From assembly GCA_035547755.1 (NCBI GenBank), contig DASZUG010000082.1, forward strand, positions 1 to 64,000: a stretch of 64,000 nucleotides of DNA, read 5' to 3'. The notes beneath the pieces were generated by a model that did not search any database, was not told where the DNA came from, and worked only from the letters and a program-made list of their open reading frames with translations. The position numbers were made by a program, and so were the translations under genes. The stretch is from Mesorhizobium_L sp035547755 (lineage in GTDB: Bacteria; Pseudomonadota; Alphaproteobacteria; Rhizobiales; Rhizobiaceae). Shown piece after piece: positions 6,910-15,188 of this stretch (its first letter is position 1; every line of letters starts with the position of its first letter).

Positions 6910-9117
6910 CTATATCGTTATGTCGTGGTATTTCTTGCTCGATTTTGAAAACAATTCGACGTCGCTGAATCTATATAGAACATGCTTTTTTGGAATGACC
7001 TTGTTTATGATTATGACGATGTCGGAGTTACTTGCACCCCTCAGGCGCTCCAAGGCATACTCAACGGCTCGGCGATGGGTTTTCGCCCATTGCACCACCA
7101 TGATGGTGCGTTCCGCCAATGCCGCCATCTGCACCGTATCGGTCGACGCCAGGACCGGCGCGCTGTCGAAGATCACGACCTGGCCGTTTGCTCGGGCGAA
7201 TTTCACAATCTCGGCCATGTCGGCCAAACGCGGGCGATGGTCGAGACTCGGATCGCCCCGCGGAAGGAAGTCGATACCCGTCTTTGCATGATGGTGGATG
7301 ACGTCAGGCAATCCGACCCCTCCGGCCAGAAACTCGTTCAGGCCTCGCTTCGATTCGTTCTTGAAAAGCGAACCAAGGTTCCCGTGGCGGAGATCGCCAT
7401 CAACCAGCAATGGCCTCTGGCCGAGCGCCGCCAATTCCATGGCCAGCGATCTGGCAACGAGCGATTTGCCTTCGCCGCCATGGGCCGAAGTCACGGCGAT
7501 GCTGTCGGGAAGCTTCCCGCCGTTCGACTGTTTCAGGGAAATGACGGTGGTACGGATCGCCTCGCCGAACATGCTGCCCCCGGAATGGCCGAAGAACAGC
7601 GGCACGCTGCGCCCCTCCTTCCGGCTCAGCAGCGGAATCAATCCGGCAGGTGCAATTCCGGCGATTGCGTCGAGTTGATCGTGGCTTCGCACGCTCTCAT
7701 CCATCATTTCGCGCACGAACGCAGCCGTAACGGCAATGCAGACCGAAGCCAGCATGACGCCGATCAGGTAAAACAGCCTGCCGCGGCCCTGCGGCTGGAG
7801 CGGTACCGCCGCCGGCGAGAGGATCTCCACTTCCGCACCCGGTAGCGTAACCTGGGCCGCCAGCGTCCGGCTTTGCTCGTCGAGCTTGTCGAGGGCGGCC
7901 TGCTCCCTGTCCGCAACATGCCGAAGACGCGCCAACTCGGTTTGTGCAAGAGCGGAGCCGGAGAGTTTTTGACGAGCCAGCTTCAGCGCCGCTTCAACAG
8001 CCGTCTCCTGGCGATCAAGCGTGAGAAGCCTGGCGTGCTGTGATTGTGCAAATCGGTCAAGCTCAATGCGGAGATCGCTGCTTGTCTTCAGAATCTTGGC
8101 CCGAAGAGCGATGACTTCCTCCGCGTTATCGCCATATGTCTGGAGAAGACGATCGAGATCATATTGCTGCAGGCGAAGGTCGCGCTCGATGCTGCCGATG
8201 CTGTCGGGAACAACGATGCCGTCGAGGGCGGCCGGCGTATTACCAGCCGCCTGCAGGGCGGAAATCGTTGCGTTCACTTCCGCGCGGCTTTGCATGATTC
8301 CCGCTTGACGTTCGCTCAGTTCCATGACCGCCCTCGTCTCCTCGTCCTGCGGTCCCTCGGAAACGGCGCCGGTCAACTTGCCATATTGCGCCACGGCCTC
8401 ACGCGCCGAACTGACGCGGCCGCGCTGTTCATCGATGCGCTGCTCTATCCAGGCTTGCGCCGAGCGCACACGGTTGCGAACGCTGTTGTTCCGCTCCTGC
8501 AGATAAATACCGATCAGCCGGTTCGGCACCGCTGCCGCCAGTTCCGGATCATAGGAATCGAATCCGATCCGGATAACATTGCTCGTGCCCTCACGCCCGA
8601 TGGTGAGCGCACGGTAATAGCCGGGGATTATGCGCTCCATACCATCCTGGCTGGCCGGCTGGGATTTTCCGCGGCTGAACAGGCCGTGCAGCGCCTGCTG
8701 CAAGCCATCGATCAGCGAGGGCTTGCGCAGCGCCGGATTGAATTCCGCCCGAGCATTCAGCTTCAGGTCGCGAATAACACGTTCCGCAATGCCTCTGGAG
8801 AGAAGGCGTTCTATTTCCGAAGAAAGGTCCAGAGGATCGCCGCGTTCCGCGCCATCCGTGGTCAGCGCCGTGACCAATGGCGCATGGATCATCAGGCGCG
8901 ACTCGGCGTGATAGACGGGCTTCAAGCCAAGGATGATCGGGAAGGCGAACGCCGTCAGCAGAATGCTCAACATCGCGATCATCACGATTCTCCGCCGGAT
9001 GAGACGGAAACCGGACGTCAGGTCGAAATCATCGGCGCTGGGTGCAATGGAAGCGGGTGGCGCATACCGCGTGGCGGAACGAGGCATATTGCTGGCGGGC
9101 GGCATGATGAATGTCAT
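6910..9117 (-). CDS. Polysaccharide copolymerase fused to a bacterial tyrosine kinase (ExoP/Wzc-like)
   Basis: A 735-residue inner-membrane protein that sets polysaccharide chain length and couples it to export. A Wzz-type domain has transmembrane segments near 44-66 and 455-477 enclosing a long periplasmic part rich in coiled coil (about 215-430). A cytoplasmic BY-kinase domain follows, with Walker A (GGEGKS, 547-552), Walker A' (VDGDLRHG, near 572-579) and Walker B (VVIFDSAP, 647-654). The C-terminal tail has only two tyrosines (715 and 730), fewer than the usual cluster in Wzc or ExoP. It overlaps the preceding glycosyltransferase gene by ATGA, so the two are translationally coupled. Confidence 0.9.
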   Translation of the reverse strand: MTFIMPPASNMPRSATRYAPPASIAPSADDFDLTSGFRLIRRRIVMIAMLSILLTAFAFPIILGLKPVYHAESRLMIHAPLVTALTTDGAERGDPLDLSSEIERLLSRGIAERVIRDLKLNARAEFNPALRKPSLIDGLQQALHGLFSRGKSQPASQDGMERIIPGYYRALTIGREGTSNVIRIGFDSYDPELAAAVPNRLIGIYLQERNNSVRNRVRSAQAWIEQRIDEQRGRVSSAREAVAQYGKLTGAVSEGPQDEETRAVMELSERQAGIMQSRAEVNATISALQAAGNTPAALDGIVVPDSIGSIERDLRLQQYDLDRLLQTYGDNAEEVIALRAKILKTSSDLRIELDRFAQSQHARLLTLDRQETAVEAALKLARQKLSGSALAQTELARLRHVADREQAALDKLDEQSRTLAAQVTLPGAEVEILSPAAVPLQPQGRGRLFYLIGVMLASVCIAVTAAFVREMMDESVRSHDQLDAIAGIAPAGLIPLLSRKEGRSVPLFFGHSGGSMFGEAIRTTVISLKQSNGGKLPDSIAVTSAHGGEGKSLVARSLAMELAALGQRPLLVDGDLRHGNLGSLFKNESKRGLNEFLAGGVGLPDVIHHHAKTGIDFLPRGDPSLDHRPRLADMAEIVKFARANGQVVIFDSAPVLASTDTVQMAALAERTIMVVQWAKTHRRAVEYALERLRGASNSDIVIIINKVIPKKHVLYRFSDVELFSKSSKKYHDITI

Positions 9118-10241
9118 TGTAGCTGGACCTCTGTGCCGCTCCGCGCGGAGACAGCCTCGTAGAGTTGTTCGAGAGATTGCAGATAGGCCGCCATGCTGTA
9201 GTGGCGGAGATAATGGGCGCGGCCATTCGCCGACAGCCGGTTGCGGGCCGCCCGGTCGCTGGCCAGCATGGCCAGGGTCCGAGCCAAAACCTCCCCGTTC
9301 CCGACCGGTACGAAAAGGCCGGTCTCGCCATCCACGATCACTTCTTCATGCGCCCCCACTCGGGTCGCGATGACGGCCAGCCCATGCGCCAGGCCTTCGA
9401 TGACCGCCATCGCCAGACCCTCCGCGTGCGAGGGCAGAACCAATATGTCGGCCCGGGCGCATAGCGCCCTTGTGCTGTCTGCGTCGAGCCAGCCCGGGAG
9501 ATCGACCGTCCCGGAAAGTCCGAGAGCCGCCGCCTTGCGGCGATACTCCTCGACCGGCCCGTCTCCGGCCAGCACGGCGCGCCATTGCAGACATTTCATG
9601 GACGGGTGGGCAAGGGCGAGCAGCAGTTCCGCCACGCCCTTGCGCTCGCTCAGCCGGCCAAGGAACACGATCAGCGGCACGTCGCCTGTCTGCCGATTAC
9701 GAGGTCCAGGATCGGGTACGCAATTATGGGCGACGACGACGCGGTCTGCATCAACGCCCAAAAGTGCGGTAAGCGTCGAGCGATCACGCTCGCCGAGCGC
9801 AACCACACGATCCGCGTCCTGGAACATCCGCCTTATGCGCCCCTTTTGCCACGCCGTGCGACGGGCATAATCGGCGGCGTAGTCATAATCGTGCAGGTGA
9901 AGCACATGCCTGCAGCCAAGCACGCGGCAAAAATTCGCCAGTATCAGCTTACGCGAGGTGCTGCCACGCCCCGCGACATGGAGATGGTGGATGCGGTGAG
10001 GAGCGATAATCCTGTCGACCGCCATTGCGGCCATCGCTTCGCAAAGACGCGCGAGCGATGCCGGCCATGACCATCGCGGCCCCCTCGTGTCCGAGACGAG
10101 GTGCCTCATGCCACGCTGGGCGGCCGCTTCGACGATATAGCTTACCAAGCGGCCGATGCCGCCGCCGTTTTCCAGGCCGCCTGCAACATAGTGGCGAACC
10201 GTCGCCGAGCGCTTGACGCCGATGGGTTCGTTCACGCGCAT
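9114..10241 (-). CDS. Glycosyltransferase, GT4 type
   Basis: A 375-residue GT-B fold transferase that should add one sugar to the lipid-linked repeat unit. The C-terminal domain shows GRLSERKG and the EX7E-type motif EGLAMAVIE typical of family GT4. I chose ATG 10241 (MRVNEPIG): GAGG precedes it, and it overlaps the upstream gene's stop by 10 nt. A longer start at 10316 would overlap the upstream gene by 85 nt. The donor sugar cannot be read from the sequence. Confidence 0.85.
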   Translation of the reverse strand: MRVNEPIGVKRSATVRHYVAGGLENGGGIGRLVSYIVEAAAQRGMRHLVSDTRGPRWSWPASLARLCEAMAAMAVDRIIAPHRIHHLHVAGRGSTSRKLILANFCRVLGCRHVLHLHDYDYAADYARRTAWQKGRIRRMFQDADRVVALGERDRSTLTALLGVDADRVVVAHNCVPDPGPRNRQTGDVPLIVFLGRLSERKGVAELLLALAHPSMKCLQWRAVLAGDGPVEEYRRKAAALGLSGTVDLPGWLDADSTRALCARADILVLPSHAEGLAMAVIEGLAHGLAVIATRVGAHEEVIVDGETGLFVPVGNGEVLARTLAMLASDRAARNRLSANGRAHYLRHYSMAAYLQSLEQLYEAVSARSGTEVQLQ

Positions 10242-11335
10242 GACCGGACCACCTCTCGGTAAAGCGACGCGGCCTTGGCGCCGACGCTTTCCGCCGAATT
10301 CGGGCCAGCCGCCCATGCCAGCGCGTTGGCGCCGAATGCGCTTCTAAGCGCGCTATTCTGCGCCATGATCCGGATGGCGCGTGCCAGATACCCGGTATCG
10401 CCCGGCGGGACGACCAGACCCAGGCTGTTGGGCTCGACCGTCGCCCGCAGCTCGCCGACGTCGGTTACGATGACAGGCTTGCCGAAGGCCGCCGCCAGAT
10501 TGAGAACACCGCTCTGCGAGCCCTCCGTATAAGGCAGGGCGACGATGTCTGCGTCCAGGAACAGCTGAGCAACTTCAGGATCGTCGATGAATCGGTTGCG
10601 GATATCGTAGCGGCCGGCATCACCCATCAGGGAACGAAAGGCCCAGGGATCATCGCCTCGGCCCGCTATGGTGATGCGCAGGTTGGGAAGAACGTCCGCC
10701 AGCGCCGCTTCGGCGCGTACCAGTTGCTCCAGGCCCTTATAGGCGAAAATGCGTCCAAAGAGCAGAATGCGCAACGTGCCGTCATCGGGCCGGCGCGTCA
10801 TCTTCTCGCGCTTGGCAAGATCGGCATAGCGTCGGATGGCGGGATGCGAAAGGACATGGATGCGATCGGGTGTTTTCGAAAAACGGGCGAGCGCGATGCG
10901 CCTCAGCCCGTCGCCATGGACGACCAGATGTTCCGATTGCCTGACAATCAGGCGGCCTGCCCAGCCGGGCATGACACTGGAATCCGTATCGCCGGGATGA
11001 AAATCGACGTCGTGGACTGTGGTGAGAAGCGGAATCGGGCGCCAGAACGGAACCGCGAAATTCAGCCACAATGTCGAGTTGCTCAGAAGATGGATGAGAT
11101 TGGGCCGCTCCTGTCGGATCAGTCGCGTCAGGTTCACGAGGAACCATGGATTGGCGAGCGAGCGATGCCTTGGCCAATCCAGTAAACGCAGATCGACGTC
11201 GGGCTCGAACCAGGACGCCAGATGCGCATAGCGCCGGCTGGGAACGCCGAGGATCACCTGCAGATGGCGCGCCAGTCCGTTGACGAAGGTGATCGTATAG
11301 TCTTCCAGTTCGGAGACCAGCAGCAGCGCTTTCAT
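10232..11335 (-). CDS. Glycosyltransferase, GT4 type
   Basis: A 367-residue GT-B transferase. The C-terminal half has LFGRIFAYKGLEQL and PYTEGSQSGVLNLAAAFG. The second Glu of the usual EX7E motif is replaced by Asn (EGSQSGVLN), which occurs in some divergent GT4 branches. It starts by ATGA overlap with the GT2 gene and ends overlapping the next GT4 gene, so it sits inside a tightly packed operon. The sugar transferred is unknown. Confidence 0.82.
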   Translation of the reverse strand: MKALLLVSELEDYTITFVNGLARHLQVILGVPSRRYAHLASWFEPDVDLRLLDWPRHRSLANPWFLVNLTRLIRQERPNLIHLLSNSTLWLNFAVPFWRPIPLLTTVHDVDFHPGDTDSSVMPGWAGRLIVRQSEHLVVHGDGLRRIALARFSKTPDRIHVLSHPAIRRYADLAKREKMTRRPDDGTLRILLFGRIFAYKGLEQLVRAEAALADVLPNLRITIAGRGDDPWAFRSLMGDAGRYDIRNRFIDDPEVAQLFLDADIVALPYTEGSQSGVLNLAAAFGKPVIVTDVGELRATVEPNSLGLVVPPGDTGYLARAIRIMAQNSALRSAFGANALAWAAGPNSAESVGAKAASLYREVVRSCA

Positions 11336-12285
11336 TTCGCCGCCTCTGAAAGGCTGGTATCCGGGCCCGCGGGAGGAATATCACGGACGGCGCACAGCGC
11401 GTCGCGCGCGCGTCTCAAAAGGTTCGGTTCGCCCTGGAAGAGAAATCCCCGGAGGAGCAGCCCAAGCCGCGCGCGCAGATCGGCGCCTTCCAACTTCGCG
11501 GCGGCGACGCGATAGGGGTGATGATCCCGCAACCGCAACCTGCGCGGCAGGCCGTGCGCGGCAAGAAAGCGATTCGTCGCGTCGACCGTCGCAAGCCAGT
11601 GCGCCATGCGCTTGCGCAGCATCGCCGTATCGTCGACAGGCCGATACCAATTGTTGCTGTGGATGCGATAGAAGCCAAGCGGGTCGGGCAAGGCGGCGAC
11701 ATCGCCGACAAAAGGGTACATCCCCGCCAACCAGGCATCGGCCGAGATACGGAACTCTTCCGGAATATCACCGACGGCTTCCCATGCGCTGCGCCGCACA
11801 GAAATTGCCGATGTCATCGGGAAAGGCCACCAGCCGGCGGATTTGGCGAGCCGCCGCGAGAGATCGCCGCCACACAAGGTGCGCGGAATCGGCTTCAGCG
11901 TCGGCGTTTCATCCGCCAGCACCGGCTGCAACCGATGATAGACCAGCGCCGCTTTCGGATGCGACAGGAATGCAGCGGCAATCGTAGCCAGTTTGCCCGG
12001 CGCCCACCAATCGTCCGCGTCCAGAAAGCAAAGATACTCTCCCTCGCTCGCACTGACGCCCGCATTGATGGCGGCGGCCTGGCCGCGATTATCCTGGAAG
12101 ACGATTTTCACCCGATCCCGGTAGTCTTTCAGCACCTCGCGCGACTGGTCGTCCGATCCATCGTCCACAATGACGATTTCGACACCCTGTTCCTGCTGGG
12201 CGAGCGCGCTTGCGATCGCGCGCGCGACGAAGCGACCATAATTGTGGTTGTTTATGAGAACACTGACGCCCGGACGCATATGCAT
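11332..12285 (-). CDS. Glycosyltransferase, GT2 type
   Basis: A 317-residue GT-A transferase. The N-terminal domain begins SVLINNHNYGRFV and has VDDGSDD and the metal-binding FLDADDWW, all typical of family GT2. The start directly abuts the stop codon of the export-protein gene (TGA followed by ATG). A second ATG two codons later (12279) is also possible. It likely adds one residue of the exopolysaccharide repeat on the cytoplasmic face. Acceptor and donor are unknown. Confidence 0.85.
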   Translation of the reverse strand: MHMRPGVSVLINNHNYGRFVARAIASALAQQEQGVEIVIVDDGSDDQSREVLKDYRDRVKIVFQDNRGQAAAINAGVSASEGEYLCFLDADDWWAPGKLATIAAAFLSHPKAALVYHRLQPVLADETPTLKPIPRTLCGGDLSRRLAKSAGWWPFPMTSAISVRRSAWEAVGDIPEEFRISADAWLAGMYPFVGDVAALPDPLGFYRIHSNNWYRPVDDTAMLRKRMAHWLATVDATNRFLAAHGLPRRLRLRDHHPYRVAAAKLEGADLRARLGLLLRGFLFQGEPNLLRRARDALCAVRDIPPAGPDTSLSEAAK

Positions 12286-13488
12286 TCACCCTGCCACGCC
12301 GGAGGCGAACGAAACTTCGAGGATGTCGCCGGGCAGCAGCTGCGTGTCCATCTGTGCCTTTATGGTTTCTTCGCGCCCCTCCACCGAGCGGTAGATGACT
12401 ATGGCGATCCGCGCCTGGCCGGCCGCATCCTCGATGGCGGCCCCTGCGTCGAGGATCTGTGCCGAAATTGCATCGAGCTCCGCCTTCACGCGGACCCGAT
12501 CCAACATGGCATCCCGCAATTTCTGGCGGATATCGATACGCCACGTCGTATCGGCCGAATTGAACTCATATTCGATCGTTGCGCGGTTCTGACGCGCGCG
12601 CGCCGTGTATGCCTGGTTGTCCAGCAGGTCGCGCGAGGCCCGGGATGCTGCGTTCTGAAGTTCCTGAAGCCGCGGCAGCGGCAAAAGGCCCTTCTGCACC
12701 AGAGCTCGCGCAGCCTCGACCTGATCCTTGTCGAGTTCTCTCTCTTTCTCCTGGAGCTTCGCCTGCTTGCCGAGCACGTCGATTTCCAGGTCGAGCAATG
12801 CCATTCCCTCGCGCAAATGCGCCTGACTGCCGGTCCATGTCGCCAAGCGGTCCTGCAGTATCTTTTGGTCGAGTCCGATCAGCGCTTGCGCATCTTGTGC
12901 AGGAACGGCGCCTGGCGCGACCGGCGGCTCGGCTTGCTCACTACGCGCCAATTCCGCCTCGAGTCTTGCGATGCGGCTGTTCACCTGGAGAAGCTGGTAT
13001 GTGGCGGTTTTCCACCTGGCATGCAAATCGGCAATGTTGGCGGAAGACAGCCGGTCCTGCTCCGCCTCTCCCGGACCTCCTGCCAGGATAAGAGCATGCC
13101 GGACGGTGAAGCCGGGCTCGTAATCAACGGCGCCTGGCCGTTTCACCTTTCCGCCGACATAGAGCGGTCGATATTTGGCGATTTCGACCAGTACGGTTGG
13201 TGATTTGAGAAGACCGCGTCCAACAAGCAATTCCTTGAGGCGCGCCTGGATAGCGTCGAGGCTCAATCCCGCGACGGGAACGCCGCCGAGTTGCGGAAGG
13301 ATGATCTTTCCCTCGGCGTCTACCTTGCTGTCGCCGCTCAATTTGGGGGCTTCGGCGACAGAGACATGCAACGTATCGCCGCGCTCTACCAGAATTTCGC
13401 CAAGCGCCGGCGCCGCCGCCAGCAAGGCGGCGACCAGAAACCCTCCGGCCACAAGGCTAGGGCGGCTGAGGCGACGAAATAGAACCAT
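12286..13488 (-). CDS. Polysaccharide export outer-membrane protein (OPX, ExoF-like)
   Basis: A 400-residue periplasmic/outer-membrane export protein. A signal peptide (about 1-30, ending AAPALG) is followed by a poly_export domain (from ILVERGDTLHVSVAEAPKL), an SLBB-like beta-grasp region (about 115-160, PLYVGGKVKRPGAVDY), and a long coiled-coil section (about 185-320) as in ExoF of rhizobia. No lipobox cysteine is visible, unlike Wza. The start at 13488 is preferred because AGGA lies 7 nt upstream and the signal peptide then begins at once; 13545 is the longer alternative. It is the first gene of the minus-strand operon that runs through three glycosyltransferases and the copolymerase to gmd. 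Confidence 0.88.
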   Translation of the reverse strand: MVLFRRLSRPSLVAGGFLVAALLAAAPALGEILVERGDTLHVSVAEAPKLSGDSKVDAEGKIILPQLGGVPVAGLSLDAIQARLKELLVGRGLLKSPTVLVEIAKYRPLYVGGKVKRPGAVDYEPGFTVRHALILAGGPGEAEQDRLSSANIADLHARWKTATYQLLQVNSRIARLEAELARSEQAEPPVAPGAVPAQDAQALIGLDQKILQDRLATWTGSQAHLREGMALLDLEIDVLGKQAKLQEKERELDKDQVEAARALVQKGLLPLPRLQELQNAASRASRDLLDNQAYTARARQNRATIEYEFNSADTTWRIDIRQKLRDAMLDRVRVKAELDAISAQILDAGAAIEDAAGQARIAIVIYRSVEGREETIKAQMDTQLLPGDILEVSFASGVAG

Positions 13489-13880
13489 TTGGAAATCCTG
13501 CCCTTTGCCGCGCCCCTGAAATGGTCGGCGGGAGACCACGTTCAATCATTGTGCAGAGGAGAGAAAGCCGCCCCCTCCGCATGTGCCCGATCAGAGATTA
13601 CGAGCGGGCGGCGCTGGACTGGAGTTAGGCTTATGGGCGATTCCGCCCTTGCCGCCATCACCAGTTGGGCGATGCCGCGCCCAAAGGCTTAGGAGCAATA
13701 CCGCCATTGGGCGAATGATCGGCCCTAGAGGTGGGCTGCGCCTACGATTGCGGCGGTTTTCCAAGGGACAGCCGCCGGGCATGCTCCACCAATGCCGAGA
13801 CGACGAGGCCACGAAAAGGACGTCCATCTTCTCGCGAAAACTTCGCCGGGCAGAAGACGCCGTCAGTGTTGGACAGAAAT
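13489..13880. other. Divergent promoter region at the centre of the polysaccharide locus
   Basis: About 390 nt between the export-protein gene (minus) and the polymerase gene (plus), with no credible gene. It must hold promoters for both arms of the locus. Its notable content is three TGGGCGA repeats at 13634-13714, listed separately. Confidence 0.65.
13634..13714. promoter_or_regulatory. Three phased TGGGCGA repeats, candidate operator array
   Basis: The heptamer TGGGCGA occurs at 13634-13640, 13666-13672 and 13708-13714 in the same orientation. Start-to-start distances are 32 and 42 bp, close to three and four turns of the helix. The first two copies also sit in inverted repeats: GGGCG/CGCCC at 13635-13648, and TTGGGCG/CGCCCAA at 13665-13684 (7-bp perfect arms). 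This is what a regulator binding one face of the DNA would need. The binder is unknown; the nearby LuxR- and Crp-type proteins are candidates. Confidence 0.45.
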
Positions 13881-15188
13881 ATGAGAGCACTCGGCTTGAG
13901 GGCGAGCAGCGGCTTGGCCGTCAACTGGCGCACCGTCGAATGGTGGGGCGCGGCGATAGCCCTTTTCCTCCAGACCGGCGCTATTTTTCCACTCATGATG
14001 GCCGCCCCCGATGGCACGATCGACGACGACGCAAAGGCAAAGTTGCGTTTTCTATCGCTGCCGGTCTACGCCTTCGCCTGCCTCATACTTTCGCGAAATT
14101 TCCGGCAGTTCCTGGTCGCGCTCGCGCGGAACCTGCAGTTCAATCTACTGCTCGCCGTGCCCTTCATCTCCGTCCTGTGGTCCGTCAGCCCTTCAACGAC
14201 ACTCAGGCGCGCCATTGGCCTTCTGTTCTCGCTGTTGCTTGCCTATGCACTCGCCATCCGCTTCACGCCGAGGCAGTTGCTCTTGCTGGTGCTCGCGGCC
14301 ATCGGAACGTGCGGCATTCTCAGCCTGGCCCTTCTCTGCCTCTCACCCGGCCTTGCCCGCATGCCCGGGGAAGATGCGGTGCGCGGCATCTTCGTCCACA
14401 AGAACAGTCTGGGCTGGTATGCCGGCATATTGGTGATGGTGGCGACCGCGGCGGTCATCGACCGCGTGCTGGGGATGCGGCGAATTGCCTTCGTGTCGCT
14501 GATCGTCGGCTTGATCTGCCTGGTCGGCTCCGGATCGATGACGGCAACGATCGCGGCGGTGGCGGCCGGCGTCCTGTTCTGGTTCTACTCCACTTTGCCG
14601 AAAAGCCACGGCATAAGCCGCACTGTCTTCGTACTCGTGTTTGTGGAGATCATCGTCCTGCTGCTCTTCGCGCTTGAGGAATTCCTTGTTCCGGTCCTCG
14701 AAGCGCTTGGCAAGGACGCTACCTTGACTGGCCGCGTACCATTGTGGAGGCTGGTGGACCAGGAGATCGCCCGTCACCTGCTGCTTGGCTTCGGTTATCA
14801 GGCGTTCTGGACGGAAGCAAATCCCGAAGCATGGGCCATCTGGTCGCAAATCCACTGGATGGCTCCCCACGCCCATAACGGATTTCGCGACACCCTGTTG
14901 AGCTTCGGCATTGTCGGCACGAGCCTGTTCGCCTTCGTCCTCATTCGGGCGCTATACCAAGGGGCGCGCCTCCAATGCCGTGCGCCTCAGGACGGATGGC
15001 TGTGGCTGAACGTCCTGATGGTCATGGTGATGGTCATGAATCTTACCGAAAGCATTTTTCTGATCCAGAACGACGCGATCTTCATCCTGTTCTGTACCGC
15101 GATCATCATGTTCTCGCTCCACACGCCCGCTTATTTCGGCGCCGGGCATCGGCCCGGGTGTCAGCACCAAGCCGTGGCTGAGCCGTAA
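13881..15188 (+). CDS. Exopolysaccharide polymerase (Wzy/ExoQ-like, O-antigen ligase family)
   Basis: A 435-residue polytopic membrane protein with about ten or more hydrophobic segments. One larger hydrophilic loop (about 280-330) falls in the second half, where Wzy_C/O-antigen-ligase proteins have their periplasmic loop. It likely joins lipid-linked repeat units in the periplasm, as ExoQ does. Start 13881 (MRALGLRASS) is chosen over 13731 because the longer N terminus is low-complexity and arginine-rich. The stop overlaps the next gene's start by one base (TAATG). Confidence 0.82.
   Translation: MRALGLRASSGLAVNWRTVEWWGAAIALFLQTGAIFPLMMAAPDGTIDDDAKAKLRFLSLPVYAFACLILSRNFRQFLVALARNLQFNLLLAVPFISVLWSVSPSTTLRRAIGLLFSLLLAYALAIRFTPRQLLLLVLAAIGTCGILSLALLCLSPGLARMPGEDAVRGIFVHKNSLGWYAGILVMVATAAVIDRVLGMRRIAFVSLIVGLICLVGSGSMTATIAAVAAGVLFWFYSTLPKSHGISRTVFVLVFVEIIVLLLFALEEFLVPVLEALGKDATLTGRVPLWRLVDQEIARHLLLGFGYQAFWTEANPEAWAIWSQIHWMAPHAHNGFRDTLLSFGIVGTSLFAFVLIRALYQGARLQCRAPQDGWLWLNVLMVMVMVMNLTESIFLIQNDAIFILFCTAIIMFSLHTPAYFGAGHRPGCQHQAVAEP

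Noticed and set aside
11518..13203. Open frame of 561 codons on the plus strand
   Set aside because: Antisense to the GT2 and export-protein genes, which have solid family motifs. No domain and no ribosome-binding site of note.
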